A DNA stretch of 64,000 bases. It comes from Streptomyces sp. Ag109_O5-1. GTDB taxonomy: Bacteria; Actinomycetota; Actinomycetes; Streptomycetales; Streptomycetaceae. The stretch covers positions 10,044,001-10,108,000 of the forward strand of contig NZ_RKQF01000001.1 in the NCBI RefSeq assembly GCF_003814875.1, read 5' to 3'. The notes beneath the pieces are model-generated. The model was not told the DNA's origin, searched no databases, and worked only from the letters and a program-made list of their open reading frames with translations. A program made the position numbers and the translations under genes. Positions 26,296-34,240 of the stretch are shown piece by piece (the first letter of the stretch is position 1; every line of letters starts with the position of its first letter).

Positions 26296-27735
26296 TCACG
26301 CCGTGACTTCGCTCCGGTCTCCGCCCCACAGCGTGTGGAACGCGCCCTCACGGTCCACCCTCCGGTACGTGTGCGCCCCGAAGAAGTCCCGCTGCCCCTG
26401 CGTGAGCGCCGCAGGCAACCGCTCCGCCCGCAGCGCGTCGTAGTACGCCAGCGCCGCCGAGAAACCGGGCACCGCCACGCCCTCCCGGGTCGCCGCGATG
26501 ATCACCTCGCGCCAGTCGTCCTGCGCCGCCGCGATCTCCCGTGCGAACGTCTCGTCCGACAGCAGGCTCGGCAGGTCCGCCCGCGCGTCGTACGCCGCAC
26601 GGATCCGGTCCAGGAACGCCGCCCGGATGATGCAGCCGCCCCGCCAGATCGCGGACACCGCACCGAGGTCGATGTTCCAGTCGTACTCGTCGCTGCCCGC
26701 CTGGATCTCGTGGAAGCCCTGCGTGTACGAAACGATCTTCGACGCGTACAGCGCCTGCTCCACCCGGTCCGCGAACGCCGCCGCCTCCGCCTCGGACAGC
26801 GCCGTCGGCTTCGGACCGGCCAGCCCGCGGGACGTGGCCCGCAGATCGGCGTGGCCCGACAGGGACCGCGCGAAGACCGCCTCGGCGATACCCGACACCG
26901 GCACGCCCAGGTCGAGCGCGATCTGGACCGTCCAGCGGCCCGTGCCCTTCTGCTCCGCCTGGTCCACGACCACGTCCACGAACGGCTTGCCGGTCGCCGC
27001 GTCCACGTGCGCCAGCACCTCCGCCGTGATCTCGATCAGGTACGAATCGAGCCGGCCGGTGTTCCAGGTACGGAAGATGTCCGCGATCTGCGCGGGGGAG
27101 TACCCGGCGACATCGCGCAGCAGCTGATAGGCCTCGCCGATCAACTGCATGTCGGCGTACTCGATGCCGTTGTGCACCATCTTCACGAAGTGCCCGGCAC
27201 CGTCGGGGCCGACATGCGTCACACAGGGCGCGCCGTCCGCCGCCTTCGCCGAGATCTTCTCCAGCATCGGGCCGAGCGAGTCGTACGACTCCCTGGGGCC
27301 GCCCGGCATGATGCTCGGTCCGTGCAGCGCGCCCTCCTCACCGCCGGAGACGCCCATGCCGACGAAGTGGATGCCCTGCTCGCGCAGCGCCTTCTCCCGG
27401 CGGCGAGTGTCCGCGAAGTGCGCGTTGCCGCCGTCGATGATCATGTCACCGGGTTCCAGCAGCGGCGCGAACTCCTCGATCACCGCGTCCGTCGGACCGC
27501 CCGCCTTCACCATGATGACCAGCCGGCGCGGCCGCTCCAGCGCCTGGACGAACTCCTTGGCGGTCTCGGCCGCGATGAAGTCGCCCTCGTCCCCGAAGTT
27601 CTCCACCAGCTCGTGTGTCTTTGACACCGTGCGGTTGTGCAACGCCACCGTGTAGCCGTTGCGCGCGAAGTTCCGGGCGAGGTTGCGGCCCATGACCGCC
27701 AGACCCGTGACGCCGATCTGCGCCGAAGTGCTCAT
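26296..27735 (-). CDS. gnd: 6-phosphogluconate dehydrogenase, decarboxylating (long form)
   Basis: This 479-residue protein has the length of the long NADP-type enzymes. The N-terminal Rossmann domain starts IGVTGLAVMGRNLARNFARNGYTVALHNRT with NADP-preferring NRT after strand 2. The substrate domain carries IIDGGNAHFADTRRRE, GMGVSGGEEGALHGPSIMPGG and KMVHNGIEYADMQLI (catalytic Lys/Asn), and the C-terminus has RDFFGAHTYRRVD, which closes over the neighbouring active site. It oxidises 6-phosphogluconate to ribulose-5-phosphate, CO2 and NADPH in the cytosol. It is a single-gene unit with its own terminator. Confidence 0.96.
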   Translation of the reverse strand: MSTSAQIGVTGLAVMGRNLARNFARNGYTVALHNRTVSKTHELVENFGDEGDFIAAETAKEFVQALERPRRLVIMVKAGGPTDAVIEEFAPLLEPGDMIIDGGNAHFADTRRREKALREQGIHFVGMGVSGGEEGALHGPSIMPGGPRESYDSLGPMLEKISAKAADGAPCVTHVGPDGAGHFVKMVHNGIEYADMQLIGEAYQLLRDVAGYSPAQIADIFRTWNTGRLDSYLIEITAEVLAHVDAATGKPFVDVVVDQAEQKGTGRWTVQIALDLGVPVSGIAEAVFARSLSGHADLRATSRGLAGPKPTALSEAEAAAFADRVEQALYASKIVSYTQGFHEIQAGSDEYDWNIDLGAVSAIWRGGCIIRAAFLDRIRAAYDARADLPSLLSDETFAREIAAAQDDWREVIIAATREGVAVPGFSAALAYYDALRAERLPAALTQGQRDFFGAHTYRRVDREGAFHTLWGGDRSEVTA

Positions 27736-28099
27736 ACCGCCTGCTCCTCAAAGATCAAGTCGATCCCGTAGCACGTGCAAGGGATGCTGCCGCCGCTCAT
27801 GACCGCCAGTATTGCCCAAAGGCCATCCTGACTCGCCGTCCGACCGGCCGCACTTGCAGATACGGACCAGACGGTGCCGACGCCTCAGTAACCTCGCGAA
27901 ACGCTTCACGGAGGCACTGAGTGGCCGACAGGAATTGACTCCATGTCAACTCCGTCCGTCGCCCGGCCGGTTCGGTGCGTGACGGCGCGTGACGGCCGTG
28001 CGTGGAGGGGCGCGAGGCGGCTGATTGCCGTCTTGTCATGGCCTGTTCGGGGCACTTACTTTTGGCCTTCTTGACGCGCGTGGCGAGGGGGCATCAGAC
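27736..28099. promoter_or_regulatory. Divergent gnd / Rpf regulatory region, 364 bp
   Basis: This long region serves both gnd and the Rpf-type wall hydrolase. It contains an inverted repeat TTGAC-N5-GTCAA (27935-27949) about 150 bp before the hydrolase start, whose left arm also looks like a -35 box, and GCGTGACG direct repeats near 27980. Some Streptomyces rpf genes have c-di-AMP (ydaO) riboswitches in long leaders, but I do not find the conserved ydaO elements here. Confidence 0.4.
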
Positions 28100-29260
28100 A
28101 TGGCCGAACGCGGCCGGCACCGCCGGTACCAGCCCAACAGGATCAACCGTGCCTCGCTCACCGTCACGGCGGGCGGTGCCGGGCTGGCGATCCCGCTCGC
28201 CGCCGCCACAAGCGCCGACGCGGCCTCCATGTCCACCTGGGAGAAGGTCGCCGCCTGCGAGTCCAGCGGCGACTGGGGCATCAACACCGGCAACGGCTTC
28301 TACGGCGGGCTCCAGTTCACCCAGTCCACCTGGGAGGCCTACGGCGGCACCGGATATGCGCCGCGTGCCGACCTGGCCACCAAGGACCAGCAGATAGCCG
28401 TCGCCGAGAAGGTCCTCGACGGCCAGGGGCCGGGCGCCTGGCCCGTCTGCTCGGTGCGGGCCGGTCTCACCCGCGGCGGCGGCACGCCCGACGTGCACAC
28501 CGAGAGCGTCCACACCCGCCCGGCCAAGAGCTCGGTACGGGACGTACGGCCGCAGACCACACCGCAGTCCCGGGCCGGCAAGGCCGAGATGTACACGGTG
28601 GTGCGCGGCGACACGCTCTCCGGGATCGCCGAGGAGCACGATGTCGCCGGCGGCTGGCACCGCCTGTACGCGGCCAACCGCGCCACGGTCGGCTCCGACC
28701 CCGACCTGATCCTGCCGGGCCAGCGGCTGAGCCTGACGGGCAAGGCCGCGAAGGCCGAGTCCTCGGCGAAGAAGGCCGCCACGAAGACGAAGGCGAAGAA
28801 CAAGGCGAGAACCACGGAGAAGACCGAGGCGAGGAAGGCCTCCACACACTCCGGGCACTCGCTCGTCGCCCCGGTCGACGCCGCCATCGGCACGCCGTAC
28901 CACGCGTCCGGCTCGCACTGGTCGAAGGGCTACCACACCGGCGTCGACTTCCTCGTCCCCACCGGGACCTCCGTCAAGGCGGTCGAGGCCGGGGAGGTCG
29001 TCACCGCGGGCTGGGGCGGCTCGTACGGCTACCAGGTGGTGATCCGGCACGCCGACGGCCGCTACACGCAGTACGCCCACCTTTCGGCGATCTCCGTGCG
29101 GGCCGGCCAGAGCGTGTCCACGGGCCAGCGCATCGGCCGCTCGGGTTCCACCGGAAACGCCACGGGCCCGCATCTGCACTTCGAGGTACGGACGGGGCCC
29201 GAATTCGGCTCGGACATCGACCCGGTCGCCTATCTCCGGGCCGGCGGTGTCACGGTCTGA
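28100..29260 (+). CDS. Secreted resuscitation-promoting factor with LysM and M23 peptidase domains (RpfD-like)
   Basis: I chose the ATG at 28100 (GAGGGGG upstream), giving 386 residues. An N-terminal basic signal segment (cleavage near ATSADA, residue 41) is followed by the Rpf lysozyme-like domain TWEKVAACESSGDW with catalytic Glu54, to about 118. A linker leads to a LysM domain (YTVVRGDTLSGIAEEH, about 164-212), a Lys/Ala-rich linker, and an M23 zinc endopeptidase (GYHTGVDFLVPTG and GPHLHFEV). It would cut both glycan and peptide parts of peptidoglycan outside the cell. Rpf proteins promote spore germination; this three-domain architecture matches Streptomyces RpfD. Confidence 0.9.
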   Translation: MAERGRHRRYQPNRINRASLTVTAGGAGLAIPLAAATSADAASMSTWEKVAACESSGDWGINTGNGFYGGLQFTQSTWEAYGGTGYAPRADLATKDQQIAVAEKVLDGQGPGAWPVCSVRAGLTRGGGTPDVHTESVHTRPAKSSVRDVRPQTTPQSRAGKAEMYTVVRGDTLSGIAEEHDVAGGWHRLYAANRATVGSDPDLILPGQRLSLTGKAAKAESSAKKAATKTKAKNKARTTEKTEARKASTHSGHSLVAPVDAAIGTPYHASGSHWSKGYHTGVDFLVPTGTSVKAVEAGEVVTAGWGGSYGYQVVIRHADGRYTQYAHLSAISVRAGQSVSTGQRIGRSGSTGNATGPHLHFEVRTGPEFGSDIDPVAYLRAGGVTV

Positions 29261-29396
29261 ACATCGTCTCCCGGCCGCCGTCCGGATCCGACGGGCGGCT
29301 CCCGACCCGGGGAGGCGTCGGGAACCGAACCGGCCAGGGTGTCCCGGCTCGGGTCCGTATCGGGAACCGAGCCCCGTCTCGCGGCCCGGTGTGTCG

Positions 29397-30521
29397 TCAG
29401 GATTTGACCCGTGTGCGGTGTCGGTCCGCCAGCGGACCGTGCACATAGCCGGCGGCGGGCAGCAGCACGTCGGCCACCTCCGCCGTGGACGCGGTGCGCT
29501 GCTGCGGCATCTGGAGCAGGGCCGGGCGCGTCTCGCCGTCCGCTGCTTCGGCGAGCATCGCACGGGTCGCCGCCGACCGGGCTCCCGCCACATCCGCATC
29601 CGCCAGACCGGCTTCCGCCAGCTCGACCAGCGCCTCCACCAGCGGCTCGGGCGAGGCCCCGGCGATGGGCTCCGGCTCCACCGGGTGCGGGGTGCGCTCG
29701 ATGCGCTCGGTCGTCAACAGGATCAGGCCGCCCGCCGCCACCACACCGCAGCCCAGTGCGAGCAAGGTGCCGGTGGCGCCGTAGCGGAACGTCTCGCCGA
29801 ACATCGTGATGCCGACCGCGGCGGCCAGCACCGGGTTGACCACCGTCAGCGTGGCCAGCGGCGCGGCGAGGCCGCCGCCGCGGTACGCGGCCTGGGAGAT
29901 CAGGACACCGGCGACGGCATAGGCGCCGATCACGCTCAGCCAGAGCACGTCGGCCGTGGCGATGCCGCCGTCCCAGTCGATCGCCACGACCTTGGTGAAC
30001 ACCGAGGACATGCCGAAGGCTATGCCGGACGCGGTCGCGAGCAGCACGCTGCGCACCGCCGGGTGCCGGTGCGCGGCCCGTCCCGCGATCATCAGCGCGA
30101 CGACCGCCCCGCCGGTGACCATCGCGACGCCGATCCGTCCGGCGGAGTCGAGGGCGTGCGAGTCGGAGGAGCCGACCAGGGAGAGCAGACCGGCCAGCCC
30201 CACGGTGGCCATGATCGCGCCCCGCCAGGCGGTGGCACCCGCCCGGCGGCCGACGAACAGGGCCGCCATGGGCAGCGCGAACACGATGGTGAGCGCACCC
30301 AGCGGCTGGACCAGGCTCAGCGGGCCGTAGGCCAGAGCCACGACGTGCAGCAGGCCACCGATGCCGTTGAGCGCCATCGCCCCCCACCAGCTCGGGCGGC
30401 GCAACGGCGCGTACTGCTCGGCGGGAGAGGAGACCGCGACCTGCTCCTGCACGATCGCTCCGCCGGCGTAGGCGACGGCGGACACGAAGGACAGCAGCAC
30501 GGACAACGCGAGGGCGCTCAT
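29397..30521 (-). CDS. DMT-superfamily (EamA-like) membrane transporter
   Basis: The ATG at 30521 with GAGGAGCCGTAC upstream gives 374 residues. About nine or ten hydrophobic helices cover residues 1-285, including LSLVQPLGALTIVFALPMAALFVGRR and TLTVVNPVLAAAVGITMFGETF, the Pro-containing helices typical of EamA transporters. A soluble tail of about 90 residues, Ala/Glu/Asp-rich, follows. Members move small metabolites or drugs; the substrate is unknown. It is divergent from the 2Fe-2S protein gene across about 180 bp. Confidence 0.82.
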   Translation of the reverse strand: MSALALSVLLSFVSAVAYAGGAIVQEQVAVSSPAEQYAPLRRPSWWGAMALNGIGGLLHVVALAYGPLSLVQPLGALTIVFALPMAALFVGRRAGATAWRGAIMATVGLAGLLSLVGSSDSHALDSAGRIGVAMVTGGAVVALMIAGRAAHRHPAVRSVLLATASGIAFGMSSVFTKVVAIDWDGGIATADVLWLSVIGAYAVAGVLISQAAYRGGGLAAPLATLTVVNPVLAAAVGITMFGETFRYGATGTLLALGCGVVAAGGLILLTTERIERTPHPVEPEPIAGASPEPLVEALVELAEAGLADADVAGARSAATRAMLAEAADGETRPALLQMPQQRTASTAEVADVLLPAAGYVHGPLADRHRTRVKS

Positions 30522-30698
30522 GTACGGCTCCTCTGCGTCGGACAGGACCTCTTGGTCCCGTGCGGTGATCGGTCGGCTTCCATGAGCAACACTCTGCCCG
30601 CCCCGCTGCTTCCCGTCGTCGTACCTGAGCACCCAATGCGTCGTACTACCGATGGAGTACGGCAGGACCCTGATCATCCCCAGGGTGGGTAACGCAGG

Positions 30699-31517
30699 GT
30701 GGAGGACCGGGCGGCCGGACTCTCAACAGTCCTGGTACTACTGCTGTTCGTGGATCTGGACCCCGACCTCGCCGCGCTCCGGCCGCTCGGCGGCTTCTTC
30801 GTCCTGCGCACGGCCCGATCGGCGGCCGGAGGCCCGGCGCGGGCGCGCATCGACGGGCTGCCGACCCTCGAACAGGCCTACAGAACAGAGATATCGGATG
30901 ATCAACGGGATGTGGTGACTTTCCGCGTGGAGACGGTCAAACAGCGTCTGCGCGCGTCCGAGCCCCGGGTCGCCGCCTCCATCGCCCAGCAGGGGCTGGC
31001 CGCCCGGCTCTGGTCCGTGGCGCTCGGCTGCGCCGTCCGGTACGGCCGCCTCCCGGACCTCGACCCCCGGCTGCTGCACTGGGACACCGGCGCCGGCGCC
31101 CCCGACGACCTCTGGCTCGCAGCGGTACGCCCGCTGCCCGGCACCGCCGAACCGGCCACGCTCGCGGCCGCCGTCCTGCACGGTCATCTGCAACCCCTGG
31201 GGGAGGCCCTGCGGGCCCGTTACGGCGTCGCCGGCGGCCTGTTGTGGGGCAACGCGGGGTCCGCGCTGGCCGGAGCCGCCCGCGAACTGGACCGCTGGGC
31301 GCGCGCCCACGGACGTAGCGACGTCGCCCACCGGACCCGGACCCTCACCGCCGCCCTCTTCGCGCACCCCCTGCTGAGCGCCACCGGCACCCGCACCGGC
31401 CCGGCCTTCCGGCGTCGCAGCTGCTGCCTCTACTACCGGGTACCGGGCGGCGGGGTCTGCGGTGACTGTTGTTTCACACAACCGCCGCGCTCTTCCCCGC
31501 GCGCCGTATCTGGGTGA
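30699..31517 (+). CDS. (2Fe-2S)-binding protein, FhuF-type ferric-siderophore reductase family
   Basis: Starting at GTG 30699 the protein has 272 residues; a GTG at 30750 (VDLDPDLAALRPLGGFF) is an alternative. The body is helical, Ala/Leu-rich and soluble. The C-terminus carries CCLYYRVPGGGVCGDCCF, the C-C-x10-C-x2-C cluster that ligates the 2Fe-2S centre of the FhuF family, which reduces ferric iron bound to siderophores in the cytosol. There is no siderophore cluster in the window. It lies 38 bp before glgM in the same orientation, but a functional link is not evident. Confidence 0.78.
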   Translation: MEDRAAGLSTVLVLLLFVDLDPDLAALRPLGGFFVLRTARSAAGGPARARIDGLPTLEQAYRTEISDDQRDVVTFRVETVKQRLRASEPRVAASIAQQGLAARLWSVALGCAVRYGRLPDLDPRLLHWDTGAGAPDDLWLAAVRPLPGTAEPATLAAAVLHGHLQPLGEALRARYGVAGGLLWGNAGSALAGAARELDRWARAHGRSDVAHRTRTLTAALFAHPLLSATGTRTGPAFRRRSCCLYYRVPGGGVCGDCCFTQPPRSSPRAVSG

Positions 31518-31555
31518 CCATGGACCAACCGGGCGTGGAGAGCGAGGGGTTGCGG

Positions 31556-32707
31556 GTGCGAGTCGGACTGCTGACCCGGGAGTACCCCCCGGACGTCTAC
31601 GGCGGTGCTGGTGTTCATGTCGAGTTCCTCGCCCGGGAGTTGCGGCCCCTGGTCGACCTGGAGGTGCACTGCTGGGGCGAGGGCCGCGGGGTCGGCGTCG
31701 TCCGGCACCGCCCCTGGTCCGCGCTGGACACCGCCAACGACGCGCTGCGTACCTTCTCCGTGGACCTCGCCATGGCCGCCGGCCTCGAAGGCCGCGAACT
31801 GGTGCACTCCCACACCTGGTACGCCAACCTCGCCGGCCATGTCGCCAAGATGCTGTACGGCGTCCCGCATGTGGTGACCGCGCACTCGCTGGAGCCGCTG
31901 CGCCCCTGGAAGGCCGAGCAACTCGGCGGCGGATACGCCCTGTCGAGCTGGGCCGAACGCAGCGCCATCGAAGCGGCCGACGCCGTGATCGCCGTCTCCG
32001 GGGCCATGCGTGCGGACATCCTCGGCTGCTACCCGGCGCTGGATCCGGCCAAGGTCCACGTCGTGCACAACGGCATCGACACCTCCCTCTACCGGCCCGA
32101 CCGCTCCACCGACGTCCTCGCCCGGATCGGTATCGACCCGGGCCGCCCGTACGTACTGTTCGTCGGCCGTATCACCAGGCAGAAGGGTGTGCCCCAGCTG
32201 CTGCGCGCGGTACGGGACATCGACCCGGCGGTGCAGGTCGTGTTGTGTGCCGGGGCGCCCGACACCCCGGAGATCGACCGGGAGTTCCGCGAGCTCTTCG
32301 AGGAGCTCAGCCGGGTCCGTGAGGGCGTGCACTGGATCCCGCAGATGCTGCCGCGCGCGGACGTCATCCAACTCCTCACGCACGCCACCGTGTTCGCCTG
32401 CCCCTCGGTGTACGAACCGCTCGGCATCGTCAACCTGGAGGCAATGGCCTGCGGTACGCCGGTCGTCGCGTCCCGGGTCGGCGGTATCCCGGAGGTAGTC
32501 GAGGACGGCAAGACGGGCCTGCTGGTCGATCTCGACGACGACTTCGAGTCGGGCCTGGCGCGGGCGCTGGACGAGATCGTCGGCGACCGGGAGACGGCCC
32601 GGCGGATGGGCGAGGCCGGACGGGAGCGCGCCGTGGGGGAGTTCGGCTGGGACGCCGTGGCCCGGCGCACGGTCCGGCTCTACGAGCAGATCCTGAAACC
32701 GTCGTAA
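31556..32707 (+). CDS. glgM: Glycogen synthase / alpha-maltose-1-phosphate synthase (GT4 family)
   Basis: I chose the GTG at 31556 (VRVGLLTREYPPDVYGGAGV), giving 383 residues; earlier in-frame codons add a non-conserved leader. Motifs include the N-terminal Gly-rich loop REYPPDVYGGAGVHVE, VHSHTWYANLAGH, VLFVGRITRQKGVPQLL and the GT4 donor site VYEPLGIVNLEAMACGTPVVAS (E-x7-E). In actinobacteria this protein, formerly called GlgA, makes alpha-maltose-1-phosphate from ADP-glucose and glucose-1-phosphate, feeding GlgE. The adjacent glgC supplies ADP-glucose, which supports the assignment. glgE and glgB are not in the window. Confidence 0.9.
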   Translation: MRVGLLTREYPPDVYGGAGVHVEFLARELRPLVDLEVHCWGEGRGVGVVRHRPWSALDTANDALRTFSVDLAMAAGLEGRELVHSHTWYANLAGHVAKMLYGVPHVVTAHSLEPLRPWKAEQLGGGYALSSWAERSAIEAADAVIAVSGAMRADILGCYPALDPAKVHVVHNGIDTSLYRPDRSTDVLARIGIDPGRPYVLFVGRITRQKGVPQLLRAVRDIDPAVQVVLCAGAPDTPEIDREFRELFEELSRVREGVHWIPQMLPRADVIQLLTHATVFACPSVYEPLGIVNLEAMACGTPVVASRVGGIPEVVEDGKTGLLVDLDDDFESGLARALDEIVGDRETARRMGEAGRERAVGEFGWDAVARRTVRLYEQILKPS

Positions 32708-32823
32708 CCAGAGATTCACAGGCAGGCGTAACTAACAGGCCGCCTGTTCGACGAGATCCCGATGCAGGCTTAGCGGGAGTGCTCCGAGGGCAAGGATGGA
32801 GCACCAGGGTGAGGGGAGCGGCC

Positions 32824-34044
32824 ATGCGTCGTGGTGGGCCTTCGGTACTCGGGATCGTGCTCGCGGGCGGGGAAGGCAAACGCCTGATGCCGCTGACCGC
32901 CGACCGTGCCAAACCAGCTGTGACCTTCGGCGGGACATACCGCCTGGTCGACTTCGTTCTGTCCAACCTGGTCAACGCGGACGTGCTCCGCATCTGCGTG
33001 CTGACCCAGTACAAATCGCACTCGCTGGACCGGCACATCACCACCACCTGGCGGATGTCCAGTCTGCTCGGCAACTACGTCACTCCGGTACCGGCCCAGC
33101 AGCGGCTCGGCCCGCGCTGGTACCTGGGCAGCGCCGACGCGCTGTTGCAGTCCCTCAATCTCGTCCACGACGAACAGCCCGACTACGTCGCGGTGTTCGG
33201 CGCCGACCACGTCTACCGCATGGACCCGCGGCAGATGCTCCAGCAGCACATCGAGGGCGGCGCCGGGGTCACGGTCGCGGGCATCCGCATCCCGCGCGCC
33301 GAGTCCTCGGCGTTCGGTGTGATCACCCCGGGCTCGGACGGGCAGACGATAGAGACCTTCCTGGAGAAGCCGGCCGACCCGCCGGGGCTGCCGGGCGCCC
33401 CCGACACCGTGTTCGCCTCCATGGGCAACTACATCTTCACCACCAAGGCACTGGTCGAGTCGCTGCACCGGGACGCCGAGGACGACGACTCGGTGCACGA
33501 CATGGGCGGTTCGATCCTGCCCCAGCTCACCGCCCGCGGCGAGGCCCAGCTCTACGACTTCGGCACCAACCACGTGCCCGGCGAGACCAGCCGCGACCGC
33601 GGCTACTGGCGGGACGTCGGCACCCTCGACGCGTACTACGACGCCCATATGGACCTGATCGCCGAGCGGCCCGCCTTCAACCTCTTCAACCGCAGCTGGC
33701 CCATCTACACCCACTCCTACCAGCTCTCCCCGGCCCGTTTCAATGCCGGCGGCATGGCGAGCGAGTCCATCATCAGCGCGGGCTGCCTGATCCGCGGTCA
33801 GGTCACCCGGTCCGTGCTGTCACCGGGCGTACGCGTGGACCCGGGCGCGGTGGTCCAGGGGTCGGTGCTGCACGACAACGTCATCGTGGGGCGCGGTGCG
33901 GTGGTGCGCGGCGCGGTCCTCGACAAGAACGTGGAGGTCCCGCCCGGCGCGACCATCGGCGTCAACCCGGAACGGGACGCCGAGCTCTACACCGTCTCGA
34001 AGGGCGGGGTGATCGGCCTCGGCAAGGGGCAGTTGGTCTCGTAG
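32824..34044 (+). CDS. glgC: Glucose-1-phosphate adenylyltransferase (ADP-glucose pyrophosphorylase)
   Basis: The ATG at 32824 after GAGGGGAGC gives 406 residues. The nucleotidyltransferase domain begins LGIVLAGGEGKRLMPLTADRAKPAVTFGGTYRLVDF, followed by TQYKSHSLDRHI and DYVAVFGADHVYRMDP. The sugar-phosphate region contains FLEKP and RDVGTLDAYYDAHMDL, and a left-handed beta-helix C-terminal domain starts near residue 300 (ISAGCLIRGQVTRSVLSPGVRVDPGAVV). It makes ADP-glucose from ATP and glucose-1-phosphate, the committed step of glycogen and maltosyl-phosphate synthesis. It follows glgM by 116 bp on the same strand and ends at a strong terminator. Confidence 0.96.
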   Translation: MRRGGPSVLGIVLAGGEGKRLMPLTADRAKPAVTFGGTYRLVDFVLSNLVNADVLRICVLTQYKSHSLDRHITTTWRMSSLLGNYVTPVPAQQRLGPRWYLGSADALLQSLNLVHDEQPDYVAVFGADHVYRMDPRQMLQQHIEGGAGVTVAGIRIPRAESSAFGVITPGSDGQTIETFLEKPADPPGLPGAPDTVFASMGNYIFTTKALVESLHRDAEDDDSVHDMGGSILPQLTARGEAQLYDFGTNHVPGETSRDRGYWRDVGTLDAYYDAHMDLIAERPAFNLFNRSWPIYTHSYQLSPARFNAGGMASESIISAGCLIRGQVTRSVLSPGVRVDPGAVVQGSVLHDNVIVGRGAVVRGAVLDKNVEVPPGATIGVNPERDAELYTVSKGGVIGLGKGQLVS

Positions 34045-34104
34045 CCCCGCCACGTCCGATTTCACAACCCCACTACGTCCGATTTCACCGCCCCCATCGT
34101 CACG

Positions 34105-34141
34105 GGCCCGGCGCGCTGTTCCCGCGCCGGGCCTGACTTTT
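34105..34141 (+). terminator. Rho-independent terminator after glgC
   Basis: An 11-bp perfect stem GGCCCGGCGCG/CGCGCCGGGCC with a 7-base loop is followed by TGACTTTTG. Just upstream (34050-34088) is a short direct repeat, YACGTCCGATTTCAC, in two copies 23 bp apart. Confidence 0.85.
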
Positions 34142-34160
34142 GTGCGACGCGCCGCGCGTG

Positions 34161-34184
34161 AAAACCCCTATTTGCGGGGCTTTT
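34161..34184 (+). terminator. Second hairpin with T-run
   Basis: AAAACCCC, a TATTTGC loop, GGGG, C, then TTTT: a weaker hairpin that may serve as a back-up terminator before the GH92 promoter. Confidence 0.45.
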
Positions 34185-34240
34185 CGGCTTTCCCCCCTCA
34201 CGATGCAGACAGCGATGTCGAACTTCGGAGGTCATCCGAC

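Noticed and set aside
27797..28039. 80-residue minus-strand ORF between gnd and the Rpf-type gene
   Set aside because: Composition is Arg/Ser-rich without recognisable features, and it lies in the shared promoter region.
27736..28099. c-di-AMP (ydaO) riboswitch before the Rpf-type gene
   Set aside because: Such riboswitches control some Streptomyces rpf genes, but the conserved GGGG..ACCCA and closing elements were not found by eye. A covariance-model scan would settle it.
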